Translations under genes and position numbers: made by a program | Part shown: positions 11,391 through 22,943 of the stretch, piece by piece | Layout of the letters: each line of letters opens with the position of its first letter | How positions within the stretch are numbered: the stretch's first letter is position 1 | The notes under the pieces: generated by a model | Told to the model about the DNA's origin: nothing | What the model saw: only the letters and a program-made list of their open reading frames with translations | The model's database searches: none | DNA from: Lophium mytilinum | Lineage: Eukaryota; Ascomycota; Dothideomycetes; Mytilinidiales; Mytilinidiaceae | Direction of reading: 5' to 3' | NCBI GenBank assembly: GCA_010093605.1 | Contig: MU004194.1 | Location: forward strand, 481,793 to 545,792 | DNA length: 64,000 bases

Positions 11391-14218
11391 GACGATTGTT
11401 TGTAGGTGAAAAGATGAAGATAATCTGGCTTAGACCGTGAGAAAAGCCTAGTGATATATGAGCGGCCAATGACTCAGGCTCCTAGGGCTGAGTCGTCGGT
11501 TAGGTGCCGTGTCATAAACTCCTCCTTCGTTAGCGCCAGTGCCTGGACTGTTGCCTTGGTTGCCGCCTCGGATTGCGTGTGGTGTTGCAGTAGTGTGGAC
11601 AATTTACTGAACATGATTAAAATGTCTGGACGCTAGGCTCAGACGGCATCGACATATTACTACACGGCCGAACAAACAGAGTGAAGCAAAACGAAAGCCT
11701 GACTCTCTTACATTCTCACCTAGTTCTGTTCAGCTATTACGGTAATTCAAGCTTATAACACTATGCTATGGGGCTCGGCTGCGTCTACTGAACCTAACAC
11801 TGGCTAATTGAGTCTACAAAGTTGTCAATTCAATGTAAATAGCTAGAAGAGCTCTACTGTTAGTGCTCTAGCTACTTCTAGGCATGTGCCTCACTTCCAA
11901 CCCAGCCAAAGGGCAGTCGCTCCATCATCCTCGTCAGAAGACAGATGGAAAAATCACATATTCCAAGGAATGCCAACATTCCCTTCACCCCGGAATACTG
12001 CATTCGCTAGACGATACACGACTGTCCGCGGATTCGGAGAGTTTGCCGAGAAGCGGGAGCTAGCTTAGCCCACTGGAAAGCTGCACTAGGGTTGCTGCTG
12101 TACGATGCCGCTCTCGAGTCCTCCTTGGCCCAGCATTGGCAAGGGCAGAACAGGCTAGAGTCCCCCTCAGCAAAAGTGCGAAGGGGGGCTACGCTCGGTG
12201 CATTATAGATCCGACCATCATATTACTTCGAAAAACTGACGCGTGCTATGCTAGAGGATTGGCTGATATCTGTGGATAGCGACGTGGGGTTTGAGGTCGA
12301 GAAGTGCACTTTCATGCACGAGCGGGTTCCCACAGTATCGCCGTGCGGGAGTGCTGCCGGACGAATGTCGGGCATCCCAATCGAGCATCGTATCCAGAAA
12401 CGGACTGTTAGACGTTCGTGTTAGAAACAGATGGTGAGTGGAAGAGTTTACAGCATCCGTCAGGCTCTACAAGTGCTCTTTGACCATGATCCGACCTATA
12501 CCTTCACGTATCTTAGATACTTCAAATCTGCCTTCTTTTCATACGGCTTCGAAATCTAATCAGTAACGTTGATGTTCAGAGTCCCTACCTGCCTGACACG
12601 GATCGGTTCTTAAACTTCCGCGGCAGGGCGGTGGTTGGCGAGAATCGTCCGTGCAACCTTCTTTCTCTTCAACGTGAAGTAGAAAGTGGTACAGAGTTTC
12701 CGTCAGGTCACACGCTATTACTGGCGTGTGGTGCCATCAAGAGACCCGAGTACAATCCGGGGAAGGCGTTGAATAGCAAACCTGGCTGCTAGATTGAGTC
12801 AGTGGTGTGACAGCAGTGGGGAAGCGGGTCGATCAGCAACTACCCTTCTCGTGGCCGAGACTGATGGCAAGTTTGGGTATGGCTTCCCGTGCCGTAAGGC
12901 TGCAAGTGCTAAATCCGTGAGCTTCCGCCCTTCCCTGGTACATAATGAGTTCTTTATGCGTACGAACGCGAGGGCTAGAGGCGCAAGCGGTCGATGCCGG
13001 TCACTGCACGTGAGTCTACGGCTATGTGATCCACTAAGTAGAAGCTAAAAGCAAGAAGAGAGTGCTACGGGCCTGAAACAGAAATCTCTATCAGATTTAA
13101 GCTTGATGATAGTGCTTGCGAAGTCATCTCTAAAGAATGTGAGGGATGGGTCCATGTGGCCAATACGGGACCTGGTCTCACGGTTCCCACCAGCAACGTC
13201 GGCAATACGGTTGTAGGAATAGACAGTCGCATTTTCAGGCTTGCAGATTTCTTCAAGCTGCGTCCCGGTTACCGGCGCGCTTCACAATCCCGGTCGCCGC
13301 TGCAAGTCACCTACCCGCAACCCACATTGCCGATGCCCCTGCACACTACTAGCTGCTAGAGCGCACGCATCAAACGAAGCGGCACTTATCTTTATTTTTC
13401 GGGGTCTTGTATGACATATGGTTGTTGGCGACCCATCATAGAGGCGTCATATCCGCTTATGCAGGTGGTGGTCCATTCGAAAGTGAGAGCTCACCTTGCG
13501 AAGATTAGAGCCATCGCCATCGTCGTTCCGCAGCCTGCTGTACAACACGAGGTTGCTGGGCCCATCAGATACGGAATTGTCACCTCGGACTGCTTCTCCG
13601 TGGCGAGCTGCGTGAGAGAGGTATTGCAAAGGCAATAGACGCCATGTAGAGCCCATGGCCGGCTCGATGCCATTGGGGGCAAAGTGGGCACAAAGGTTCC
13701 AGCTAGTCCCACTCGCCGATTTCTCCCCTTGGTGATGCTGTTCGCCGTGAGTATGCATAGGCTGGTGGGTGAAAGAGTCAATGTGATGAGTTTTCGCCCT
13801 CCATCAAAGGAAACGATTGGCTTCGGCAAGACTGTGGAGACTTGACGAATACGTACTCACATAAGGTAGGTAGCACTTTTCAGAGTGCCGAATTCTTGGG
13901 AGCATGGGGCAACTGGTTATAAAGAAAGATGATGCGTGCCGACAATCGCAACTTTCGTTTCCAGCTCCCCCTCTAAAACCTCTCCATACCTAGTCGTAGG
14001 CACTGTTACCTGCAAGTGGGCTAGTACCTAGCAACATATTTCTAGCACAGCTCAACAAAACTCGTCCGAACACGAACAGAAAGTGCTCATCCGCCACTGT
14101 CGTTCTCCCCTGGTGGTTCAGGCGACAAAAACATCAGGTTCGACGTTTGTCATGTCATTTGCTCCTGACGGTCGAAACTGACGGTCTACCAGCTCTTTCC
14201 CTACGACACACATTCTCA
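11391..14218. other. Gene-poor region with weak coding fragments
   Basis: About 2.8 kb lie between the vWA gene and the small Cys/His gene. The left part (11.4-12.2 kb) holds the promoter of the vWA gene and no credible gene. The middle (12.2-13.4 kb) has several short frames with protein-like composition, listed separately as a candidate. The right part (13.4-14.2 kb) shows only overlapping frames on both strands with no family signature. Confidence 0.5.
12248..13359 (+). pseudogene. Candidate fragmentary or multi-exon orphan gene
   Basis: Four plus-strand pieces look more protein-like than their shadows. A 58-codon frame at 12,248-12,424 begins MLEDWLISVDSDVGFEVEK. A piece around 12,570-12,792 contains LPDTDRFLNFRGRAVV and EFPSGHTLLLACGAIKRPEY. 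A frame at 12,794-13,048 begins MSQWCDSSGEAG. A piece at 13,065-13,359 contains ISIRFKLDDSACEVISKECE. I could not join them with a convincing set of introns. This may be an orphan multi-exon gene or the remains of one. No family is recognised, and chance frames remain possible. Confidence 0.25.
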
Positions 14219-14443
14219 ATGTGCCAGTACGAGTCTATCAACTTCTCTTGCGGCCACAGTAGGCCTCGTCTGATCAAGCATTGCCACTTTGCACGCAACG
14301 ACCCCAATCACCAATGCTTCGGAGCATGGAGCATTAAACGAGAATGGACCAATCCCCACGAGAACTGCGACATCTGTGTTAGGAGGGGTATGCCGCAGTA
14401 CGTTGCTAGCGGGTATGATCCCAACTTTGCACTGAGCAGGTAG
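14219..14443 (+). CDS. Small Cys/His-rich protein with N-terminal MCQY..CGH motif
   Basis: A single exon of 74 residues. The start at 14,219 gives a protein beginning MCQYESINFSCGHSRPR, with further Cys residues in HCHF, HQCF and ENCDICVRRG. Small ascomycete proteins starting MC-x-Y/F...CGH and followed by spaced Cys residues are common and uncharacterised; the pattern suggests a zinc-stabilised mini-domain. An upstream in-frame Met at 14,147 would add 24 residues, but the MC start fits the family style. No signal peptide is seen, so it is probably intracellular. Function unknown. Confidence 0.55.
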   Translation: MCQYESINFSCGHSRPRLIKHCHFARNDPNHQCFGAWSIKREWTNPHENCDICVRRGMPQYVASGYDPNFALSR

Positions 14444-15257
14444 GAGAGTGCACAGGGCCAGAAAAGTTGGGGACGATAGTTACAGAGACTGGCAATGAGA
14501 AAGGGACAGTAGATAAGAGGAGGATTGTATGTCACATACAAGCGTGGGGATCTTCAAGCGTTGTGAGCGTTTTGACGGCGGGAAGAATATTGCACCACTT
14601 ACTTTGGGTTTATGGGTAGCGGTTATCGTTGGAGGATGGTATGTGTTCACAGATAGGTCAAGACGAATACTTAGAATAGTTTTGGTTCTGGATGCCGGTT
14701 TACCGGTGTTGATCCCAGCGATGACCTTGAAAGTCAGATGTGTGACGATGGTTTGATGAAAAGCTGATCCCGTGAGTAAAAAGCGCCACAATTTGGACCC
14801 TGCTGTAAGTCTTCCCAGATGATGGTGCTGCGCCATAGGTAGTCCAACGTACACATCGAAGACCCGCATTTTCTAGCGCTACATCCTACACACCAAGAGT
14901 TTAGATTAGACATATCTCGCCCCAGTGCCACATACACGTTCTGTGTCAACAGGGGTACGCCAGCGCAACAATTTCATGACTGTTTCAGTGGGTGAAGGAG
15001 ATTGAACTCAATGTACCCAGAGTCGCTGGCAGAGAATCAAGTAGCCTCAATTGACCCACTCTCCACTACCACCATCACAACGCATATTGTTGGTTGTTGA
15101 GGCTCTACAGTGGCACCCTGCCTGCCGTTGTTCATGGCACACGAGATAGATAGGAAAAGTGGCTCAACTGCTCTAGAGCCTTTCACACGGAGTCCATGTG
15201 AGATTCCCCACAGGTACTCCGATGCGACACCAAGTCTCCGGTTTGCGGGGAAGGAGA
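14444..15257. other. Intergenic region
   Basis: Overlapping open frames occur on both strands, the longest about 129 codons on the minus strand at 14,480-14,869, but none shows a conserved motif. A 75-codon plus frame at 14,529 contains one hydrophobic stretch (LTLGLWVAVIVGGWYVF) and could be chance. The 3' region of the DAP1-like gene lies at the right end. Confidence 0.5.
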
Positions 15258-15850
15258 CTAGAGATTGACACCTCCTTCCGGCTTCAGCTTCCCGACGATA
15301 TTGTACCGTTTACTGAAAAAGGTGAACCAGTCGGCGAGCACGCCCTTCTCTTTATCGTCGAGGTTCTCCCACTCGGCGATGCAGTCCTCAAGTTTTAGGG
15401 ACGATTGAGCTAGGGCGCGATTGGGCTCTTTGCCGGCGAATACTGAGGTTGAGGGCCGGTCAGAGCGGTATAGCAGGCGCAGAATATAGCACGCACCGTG
15501 GTACTGGCCCTTCGCACCATATGCAGCGTTGCCGCTTACGTCAAAGACAGTTCCCTGGACAGTAGAGATGCGTTAGTCACACGATACAGATCCTCGCGAG
15601 CCACCACTGGCGGGGGGAGATGCACGTTGCGGTACCTTGATTGCAACCAGTGTGGGAAAGCCATCGTTGGTGCCTGCATGATGTCTGGTTGGTACTATCC
15701 TACGGACTGAATGTGGCAGAGGATATGCAGTGGGCTCTAACCGTCGCATTTGGAGAGGTATTCCAGCGTGATGGTATCGTCCTTGGGTGGATCCAGATGG
15801 ACGGGCTTCTTGGGCTCGAAGCGCTTCGGTTCCTCTACATGGCCCGACAT
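15258..15850 (-). CDS. dap1: Cytochrome b5-like heme-binding protein, DAP1/MAPR family
   Basis: Four exons (15850-15742, 15673-15636, 15554-15497, 15442-15258) join in phase to 129 residues. Family hallmarks are LEYLSKCDG followed by TNDGFPTLVAIKGTVFDVSG, then YGAKGQYHVFAGK, and a C-terminus with DKEKGVLADWFTFFSKRYNIVG. DAP1 and the related membrane-associated progesterone receptor components bind heme through a b5-like fold and support cytochrome P450 enzymes, notably Erg11 and Erg5 in ergosterol synthesis. There is no N-terminal membrane anchor in this model: the protein starts MSGHVEEPKRFEPKK. An upstream open stretch could encode a hydrophobic N-terminus (LLRLLLSLGNFGLAAA, about 16,000-16,040) if translation began at 16,072, so the start needs transcript evidence. 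Confidence 0.9.
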
Positions 15851-16413
15851 TGTTCGTGGAGCAGAAGGATAATATGGCAATGGCAAATGGTGTCGTTGAA
15901 TTGCAGTCAGGGGTTTGCATCTGCAACAGCGAAGGATGGAGTGCTGATGAGGTGGGGAGTTAGGGAGCGGGGCGCGGAGGTGGTTGATTTTGGCCGCAGC
16001 CAGCCCGAAGTTTCCAAGGCTCAGCAGCAAGCGCAACAATTGCACCACATCTCGACATCGATGCCAGACCATTCAATAGCCCCGCAGCTTAGGACTTGAT
16101 CGAAGTTGTCTTCTACACTGTTGAAACATTGCATGTCCGTCGGTTTGCACACGGAAACTGCCTTGCCACCGGCAGAGCCTCACTATCACCACACTGGCGC
16201 ACGATGTCCGATACTCTGACGCTTTGGAGCTATTCTTCAGCATGTACGATCGACGTTCTTTCTGATGCCCCGGAGGCCGACGTCTACATACAGCCAATTT
16301 GGCGTCGGATGAAAAGAATGCCCGAACGGCAGATACAACTGGTCTGCAGCGCCGTCCCTCATCGCGGATTGATCGCACGCATGATGGTGTAGTGCCAGCC
16401 ACTCGACATCATC
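15851..16413. other. Intergenic region between dap1 and the agmatinase gene
   Basis: Contains the promoter of the minus-strand dap1-like gene and the 3' end of the agmatinase transcript. An in-frame upstream extension of dap1 to 16,072 is possible. No other gene or RNA signature is seen. Confidence 0.5.
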
Positions 16414-18798
16414 CTACGATTTGACGGGCCTCTGCACCATCAGGTCTAGTAAGGACTGGACGACCTCTGCAGCCGCCAGGACTGTTGTCTCACCGGCGTT
16501 GTCGTAGACTGGACTAACCTCGACTACAAATGCAACGTCATTTTAGTCCGTATTCGGCGTGCGTACAGGCGCGCAGGGCACTGGAGAGCTTACCAACATC
16601 CGCCCCGATAACATCTATCCCGTCTAGTCCATCGAGTATGGTCAACAGTTCCCTGGTGCTCCAGCCCCCTACTTCGGCTGTCCCGGTGGCTGTCGTAGAT
16701 AACGAGGTCAGTGTACCGCCATGATCAGGATAGAATAGCCATTCGAGTCTCCTTCGACGATCACGCTTCAAGCGTTTATTCCGAAGTCAGTCTTTCCCAC
16801 ATGGATAGTCGCACTTTCTGTAGACTGAACTACCAAAAGTAAAGAAATAGCCCTTATGCTTACCTGGCGCGAAAGCTGGGTCTAAAACGTCGATGTCGAC
16901 GCTGATGCTTAAGGTCGTAGTACACATGTTAGCTAATTCTTGAAATGAAGGAGGGTTTTTAGACAGATACTAGATCCTCTGGTATTTTTTTCTGGAGCGC
17001 CACTTAGATCGTGTTGAAGACACCATTTGGGCTTGCGTCGGTATTCAAAGCGACGGAAGTAGCTGCTTGAACGCGACTTGAGTAGATGTTCAAGCTCGAC
17101 CTGAGTCGTGCTTTGACACAGTTCCCGGAAAAATGACACCAGAGGACACTGGTATGTGTGCAAGGACCTTACGTACTACACCTTTGAGCCGGCCACCCGT
17201 TCCTTAAGCTTCTTAATTATACCCGCAGTGCCAATCCGGTCAATATCTCTAGCTTTGATCATTTCGAATCCGCATCGAATATCGTTTCTTACATCGCCTT
17301 TACGACGCATGACTGGCGCCCGTATTCCTGCGTGGATGGAAGTGTTTCTGATAAGACCCTCTTCGTGGGCAATGTGTAGGAACGTGCCGTGATTGACTCC
17401 CCTGAAAAAACGAATCTTTAGCTGGACTGGTGGTCGGTGGTATTTCCCCAGCTCGATTCTGGCTTTGGCTCTATTTTTCGACTTACGCATAATGTGATAC
17501 GCCGCCACCTGATTCTGACACTTAGTATTCAGCCTCTACGATTTTCGGGAACGGCATACCTAATACTTCGGGGTCCCAGGTATCTAGGCATGTGCTTTTA
17601 GCTGTCTGTATCCAAAGGTGATCGTGTGTCATAGGCGTGATATTGGGTCACCTTACCAATATGGCTGTCGAAATGTATAACGCTTACGCTACCCCAACGG
17701 TTATTCGTGGACCTTAACGCTGAAAGGGTTGTGGTATGGTCACCGCCCAGAGTAATGATCCTCGGTGTACTATACTCTCCTGATGTCGTCTCTCGGCTGG
17801 AAATGATCTATGATTTCTGTCAATCTTCTATTTTGTGTGAAGGGAAGAGCGGTATGCGAGCCCTCCTTTTTTGAATCATGAGACTGGGTAATCCTGACCT
17901 TATGTGCTTGATCTAACTGTTTCAGTGCAACGGTGTTGTCCTTCAAGGTCAAATGTCAGTCTAGAGCTTTCGGTGGCCAACGCACAGCCTGACGCAACTC
18001 ACCAAAACCGTCAGAGGAACATCGCCGCAGTCCACAATCGTTGCCCAGTCAAGATACGGGTTCCTCCCTAGAATGTCTTCGTTCAGCATGCTCTTCTGTG
18101 GTTCCTATCGTTATGATGCATATGCAGCTTTTTCAACTAGAGAAATATCTGCAGCGACGTCATGTTGCCAACCGTGCGGAAAGGCGTCCCGAACTCCATG
18201 CAACAGAGAGGTTTGGGATGCTGCCGTGAGAATGATGCTTCGCACCACATTCTGCAGTGCACTGGCGCAAAATGATGACCCAGGAGCCAGGTTGACTCGA
18301 GGCACAACATCGGCTGCAGAGACAGTTTGAAACTAGTCACTGAACGCACCTGTGTAGATGTCCCATGCAACTTCTGGCTCGATTCTTCGTGAGCCCTGAC
18401 GTATTCCTCCCGGACCATACCGAGCACCAGGTCTACTCGTGACCGCCTGATCATGCCATCAGTACAGCATATATCAGGTCCTCAGCATCTTCTAAAGAGT
18501 CCAGTCTTGGCAAGTCTGACAATGAGCAGCAACGTACAGTGTCGAAAGGTGCGCCGACGATTGCGATGTCATACTTGTCAAGCTCAATCCCTTTCGCCGC
18601 TAAACAATGCACATGAGGCAAGTTTGCAAAAGTGGTGAGTCCCACAAACGCGCTTCCAGTGCTAACATCGATAACTCCAAGAGAGCCCAACGGGGACTGC
18701 ATATTCTCTGGCTGGTATCCTGAGGCAGGCGGGAAAGTTATTTCGCGAGCTTCAGTAACCGTTCCGATCACAGCAAGGACTAAGAGCAGGGTTTGCAT
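16414..18798 (-). CDS. Secreted agmatinase / ureohydrolase family protein
   Basis: Eleven exons: 18798-18538, 18446-18350, 18076-18003, 17940-17899, 17774-17657, 17583-17560, 17508-17487, 17401-17180, 16907-16864, 16689-16594 and 16523-16414. They stay in phase and give 369 residues. Two are very short (24 and 22 nt). The chosen Met opens a signal peptide ([17 protein letters not shown]). Manganese-ligand motifs of ureohydrolases are present: GGDH at 168-171, HFDSHID at 192-198, and SVDIDVLDP with Asp291 and Asp293. [18 protein letters not shown] is typical of agmatinases. The enzyme would hydrolyse agmatine, or a related guanidino compound, to an amine and urea outside the cell; substrate is inferred. 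The exon 2/3 junction and the donor after exon 8 are the least certain. Confidence 0.9.
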
Positions 18799-19197
18799 GT
18801 TGAAGAGACGAGAGGCGTGAAAACGATGCTTTGGAGGCAAATTGGGAATATTTGAGGATGTGAGTCGAGATACCAAGTAGATAAATGAGGGTTACTTAAG
18901 GTCGGATGTCATGAGCAGCCTAACTCGAAATGGTAGGTCTACCCGTGGCAATCCACTTCCTGACCTTCCAATGCCCAGACTTTCAATCATGTGGGATTTC
19001 AGGAGCAGTGAGGTAAGTTCTAAATGGATATATATTGAGACAATCCATTGCAACAAGAGAACCGCTGTTACAACACCACGGATGATGTGAGTAACACATA
19101 TCCAATGCAATCGCAGCTATCTCCATAGCCTTCGTAAACTCATTTCAACCCTCGAGCATGCCTACCTTGGTATTCGCGCCCCGCTAGAATGAATAAC
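18799..19197. other. Promoter region of the agmatinase gene and 3' end of the CUE gene
   Basis: A 399-bp gap between two minus-strand genes. An upstream in-frame Met of the agmatinase frame at 18,876 would precede the signal peptide and is thought to be non-coding leader. No other feature is recognised. Confidence 0.5.
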
Positions 19198-20746
19198 CTA
19201 TTTAGCATTCTTCAAAATCTCCTCAGCTGCCTGGTCTCTCGTCCCCAAGCTTCCACTCCTCTCCGCAGGCTTCAGCACCTTTCCAGACTCTCCTCCCTTC
19301 TCAGCCTCACTCTCGCTCGCTAACTTCTTTAGCCGCTCGGTGTCCTCCGCCTTGATATCCTTCGCCTTCGCTTCATCCTCGTCGCTGTCTCCGAGGCTGA
19401 AAGGGTCATGGTCCTCTGGCTCTGGATGAGGTGCTACCGAGGTAAGTGGCTGCCACTTCTTACCCTTGTTGCCTTGGGTGGAGGTTGTTTGACGTTCGCG
19501 CGCCTCGACCTCATCTACGGGGCCGGTCTGAGGTGGCGCGACTGGGGTCGGCTTGAAAAGGTCGGGGTTTGCGAGAGGTCGTTGCGAGCGAGAATGTTGG
19601 GCTATTGGTATGGTAGTCAGACAACGTTAAAGAAGCACGAGAGGCTATTGTTGCGAGGTAAATTTTGAGGGGCTTGGTAGCATACCTTCATCGTCCCGCA
19701 ATTCTAAAGCCTCGAAATCGTCGCCCAACACGCGGTTGTCAGCATCATAGCGCTCGCGATCACCACTCCGACGAGCTTCCGAGCTCTTTCGAATACCGTA
19801 TAGCTGTTCTGACTGTGAAGGGCCATAGTTTTGGCGCTGGTTTTGTGAGCTCCCAGGTTGCACGATATCGGATTCTTCGTCGTCGCCGTCCAACTTTTTG
19901 CGGAAAGTTGTGATCCATTTGTTGACCGTTGTTTGAGTCTCCAAGAAGCCCTTGCGCATGTTCTCTTTGATTACTGGTAGATCATCTGCGATATCTTCTT
20001 AGTTAGCATCATATTGCTATAAAGAAGCTATGAGGTGTCCCACCATCGAAGAAACTATGCTCGCGATCATCGTACAGCTCGTTTGGCTTGAGTCCTAACT
20101 CCTGACGCCGCTGAGGCAAGGGAGGATCGCCACGCTCTCTTGATCCGTATCCTGGAGCGCCGCTCTGGTAATGTTGTGCAAGCTGCCGTGCGTATTGTTC
20201 GTCCGCCTCTAGCTGGCTTTGCGGTTGTCGAGGGCGAGGAGGCTGGGGAGGAGGGGTCTCTTCTGCTCTGAAGTCCGGATCTGACATACCTGATCTTTGT
20301 CAGCGGTGGAAACTACGAAGGTCTTGCTGTATACAAACTCAGCAGAGCATTGAATGCTGGTTCCACCTTGCCCCCACTTGCGACCAAGACAGCTTTGACG
20401 ACCTTCGCGTCGACACTCGGGAAGGCTTCAATCAGAGTATTTTCGGCTTGTGCCTGTGGGCTCATCGGGCGAGGGGGCTTTGCGGGTGGTGCCTCTTCAT
20501 CTTGGAAGCTCACCCTCGGCTTGGGAGATTTGGCGGGAGGCGGTGGCGCCATAAGACTCTCTGCTGGAGTTGAGCTACCGTCTTTATCGTCGTCGTCGAA
20601 ATCCAGCGGCCGAGCTGTGGTGGGCGATTCGGCACCAGCAGTGGCTCCAACCTTCAGATTCTGAAGCCGCAAGTCAGCCATGCGATGGCTGGTTGTTTGG
20701 CAGCAAAGGAGGGGCACAGTACCTTTTCACTCAGCTTGTCTGCCAT
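19198..20746 (-). CDS. cue5: CUE domain ubiquitin-binding protein, CUE5 type
   Basis: Five exons (20746-20723, 20660-20339, 20289-20044, 19994-19686, 19601-19198) give 434 residues. The CUE domain follows a Pro-rich segment: ENTLIEAFPSVDAKVVKAVL then SGGKVEPAFNALLSM. Downstream come a second Pro/Gln-rich stretch, an amphipathic block with DDLPVIKENMRKGFLETQT and VNKWITTFRKKLDG, and a C-terminal acidic segment with WQPLTSVAPHPEPEDHDPF. CUE domains bind mono-ubiquitin. Yeast Cue5 links ubiquitinated aggregates to Atg8 during selective autophagy, and this layout matches filamentous-fungal homologues. The first exon is only eight codons. Intron 3 has a clear TGCTAAC-like branch site (ttgctaacta on the coding strand). 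Confidence 0.88.
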
Positions 20747-21361
20747 GATAGGTGGTAGTAGGAGGCAGAGAAGGAAGTTGTAAGTAGAAGGATTCGGAAG
20801 GATTGTAGGTGTTTTCAGAGCTGCCTGTTCACACACGCGGCATTCCCTCGTGCTGGGGCTCGGTGCATGTGGTTTCACTCGAGGCGGCGGGTCCGATGAC
20901 GCACGCTAGTGACTAGTGGCTAGCCTGATATAGTAAGCGCCTACAAGACCCTTGTCCATCAGACTTCCATCTGGTACTAATGCTCGTTATATTAGGACGG
21001 AGAAAGTCTCCTATGCAAGGACGTTCTGCACTCAATGGCAAGGACCCGACCAATGAATGACCCCGAGCTCATCCGATCTGGAAGTTTAGCAATTGAGCTT
21101 TCTTGTTACCACTTGCAAGACGACTGAGGAGGCATCTACAATGATCTATGAGATGTAGGTACATGATCTCACTGCGTCTGTTCATCACTTTTGCCGTAGC
21201 TTATTTCGAATTATTGAATTGAATTGATTTGAATTGATTATGGGGTAACTTGAAAGACTTTTCCTATGCCTTCTTAGAAATTTACCGGTAAACTCCTAAG
21301 CTTGAAAGGACCTTGACACCGAAAGGCCGTGGTAAATCTGCACTCTAGAGTTGATATGCAT
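20747..21361. other. Intergenic region between the CUE gene and ARG1
   Basis: It holds the CUE5 promoter and the 3' region of ARG1. Near 21,210-21,240 there is a small degenerate run of ttgaa/ttgat units. No gene is seen. Confidence 0.5.
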
Positions 21362-22943
21362 TTACGCCCCGCTAAGCTTCTCGCCCTCCTCAGCCTTCTG
21401 GAGTCCGTACTTCTTGAGCCTATGATCTGTTAGCGAATCACGGGTCTGGAGAGATTGAGCAAAATACCTGATGCTCTGGATGCTGATGAATCCAGTAGTA
21501 TCCATTGGGCTGAAGTTATCCAACGTGTCCATGGAAGCCTCCTCCTCGGAATAGAGCTTCTCAGTGGCGCTCGAACGCCCCAAAACGTAGGCGCTGCCCT
21601 TGTAGCAGCGCAGACGGACCTCGCCGTTGACCCGCTTCTGGGAGAACAGCAGACTGTTCTCGACAAATTCGCGCTCTGGCGAGAAGTACATGCCATTGTA
21701 GAGGTAGATGCTCCAGTTGTGGGTGACGAACTGATCGCGAAGGCTGCGGACTTGGCCATCCATCACAAGACCCTCCAGATCCAGATGAGCAAGACGGAGG
21801 ATAGTCATAGCCGGAGAGTCGTACTGGATCATTATCAGCAACTAATGCAGCTTAGTCAACAGCAAACTTACGCAGCCTCGGCTTTTCAGTCCTATGAAGC
21901 GATTCTCCACAATATCGATTCTGCCAATACCGTGTACGTATCCCAGCTTGTTCAGGGCAGTGAACAGCTCAACGGAGTCGGTGTAGGTCTTCTCTGGTGT
22001 GACCAGCTTCACCGGAATACCCTTGTCGAAGTGGATGGTGATATCGGTAGGCTTATCGGGCGCGTTCAATGGGTCTTCAGTCATGGTCCACATATCGGAG
22101 GGTGGCGACTGATCTGGGTCTTCGAGGATGCCTGTGTTTTCATATTGTTAGTTTTTATACAGTAAAGCCGTACACGAGTAACGTACCAGCTTCGTAGCTG
22201 CAATGGGCCATGTTGGCATCCATGCTCCATGGCTTGGCCTTGGTCGATGTGACTGGAATTCCGTGCTTCTCGGCGTAGTCTAGCAGATCTTGTCTGCCCT
22301 TGAAACGATCGCAGAACTCCGGGAGGCGCCATGGAGCAATGACCTTGATCGTGGGCTGGATTGTGTAGAATGCCAGCTCGAAGCGGACTTGGTCTAAAGG
22401 GTGTTTTATTAGCTACGAACCTCGCAATTGGTGAGACCACCTACCATTTCCTTTTCCAGTGCAACCGTGCGACACGAATCCGCAGTTCTCTTGCTGCGCA
22501 ACCCGGATCTGAGCGCGAGCAATGACAGGGCGAGCCAGACTGGTACCGAGCAGATATCGGCCTTCACTTTACGCCTGTTAACTTCCGACAAGGATTTCCA
22601 ACTAGTAAGGGATTCTGAGCTTACTAGATGGCGTTGCATTGGATGGCCCGGAAACATAGCTCATCCACGAACTCCTTCCTCAAGTCAAGAATGACCATCT
22701 TCTTGGCCCCAATCTTGAGAGCTTTCTTCTCGACTTCATCCCAAGGCTCATCCTGGCCAACATTGGCGAGAAAGCACACAACCTCGTAGTCTTCCTCAAT
22801 GAGCCATCGCAGAATCGTGCTGGTGTCCAAGCCGCCTGTCCTGTGAGTCAGAGAGAGCTTGAAATATGGTGTTTGGGGAAGTAATTGCTCGCTACATGCA
22901 AAGACATACCTGAGTAGGCAAGACAAACCCTTCCTTTGGTCAT
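21362..22943 (-). CDS. arg1: Argininosuccinate synthase
   Basis: Seven exons (22943-22910, 22835-22625, 22566-22445, 22393-22187, 22131-21872, 21823-21468, 21419-21362) join to 415 residues, the usual family length. The N-terminus [17 protein letters not shown] carries the PP-loop SGGLDTS at residues 11-17, which binds the ATP pyrophosphate. [30 protein letters not shown] and [19 protein letters not shown] are other family blocks. The enzyme condenses citrulline and aspartate using ATP, the penultimate step of arginine synthesis, in the cytosol. Exon 1 ends inside the PP-loop. Every splice junction keeps phase, so I see no sign of damage. Confidence 0.96.

Noticed and set aside
13411-13829. 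Overlapping frames on both strands (75 to 112 codons)
   Set aside because: They overlap one another on opposite strands, have no conserved motif, and could not be joined to neighbouring pieces.
14480-14869. 129-codon minus-strand frame
   Set aside because: No signal peptide, domain or splice context; a plus-strand frame with a hydrophobic stretch competes with it.
16414-22943. Idea of a polyamine/arginine biosynthetic gene cluster
   Set aside because: Only two of four neighbouring genes fit the theme; DAP1-like and CUE5 genes have unrelated roles, so it is kept only as a low-interest observation.
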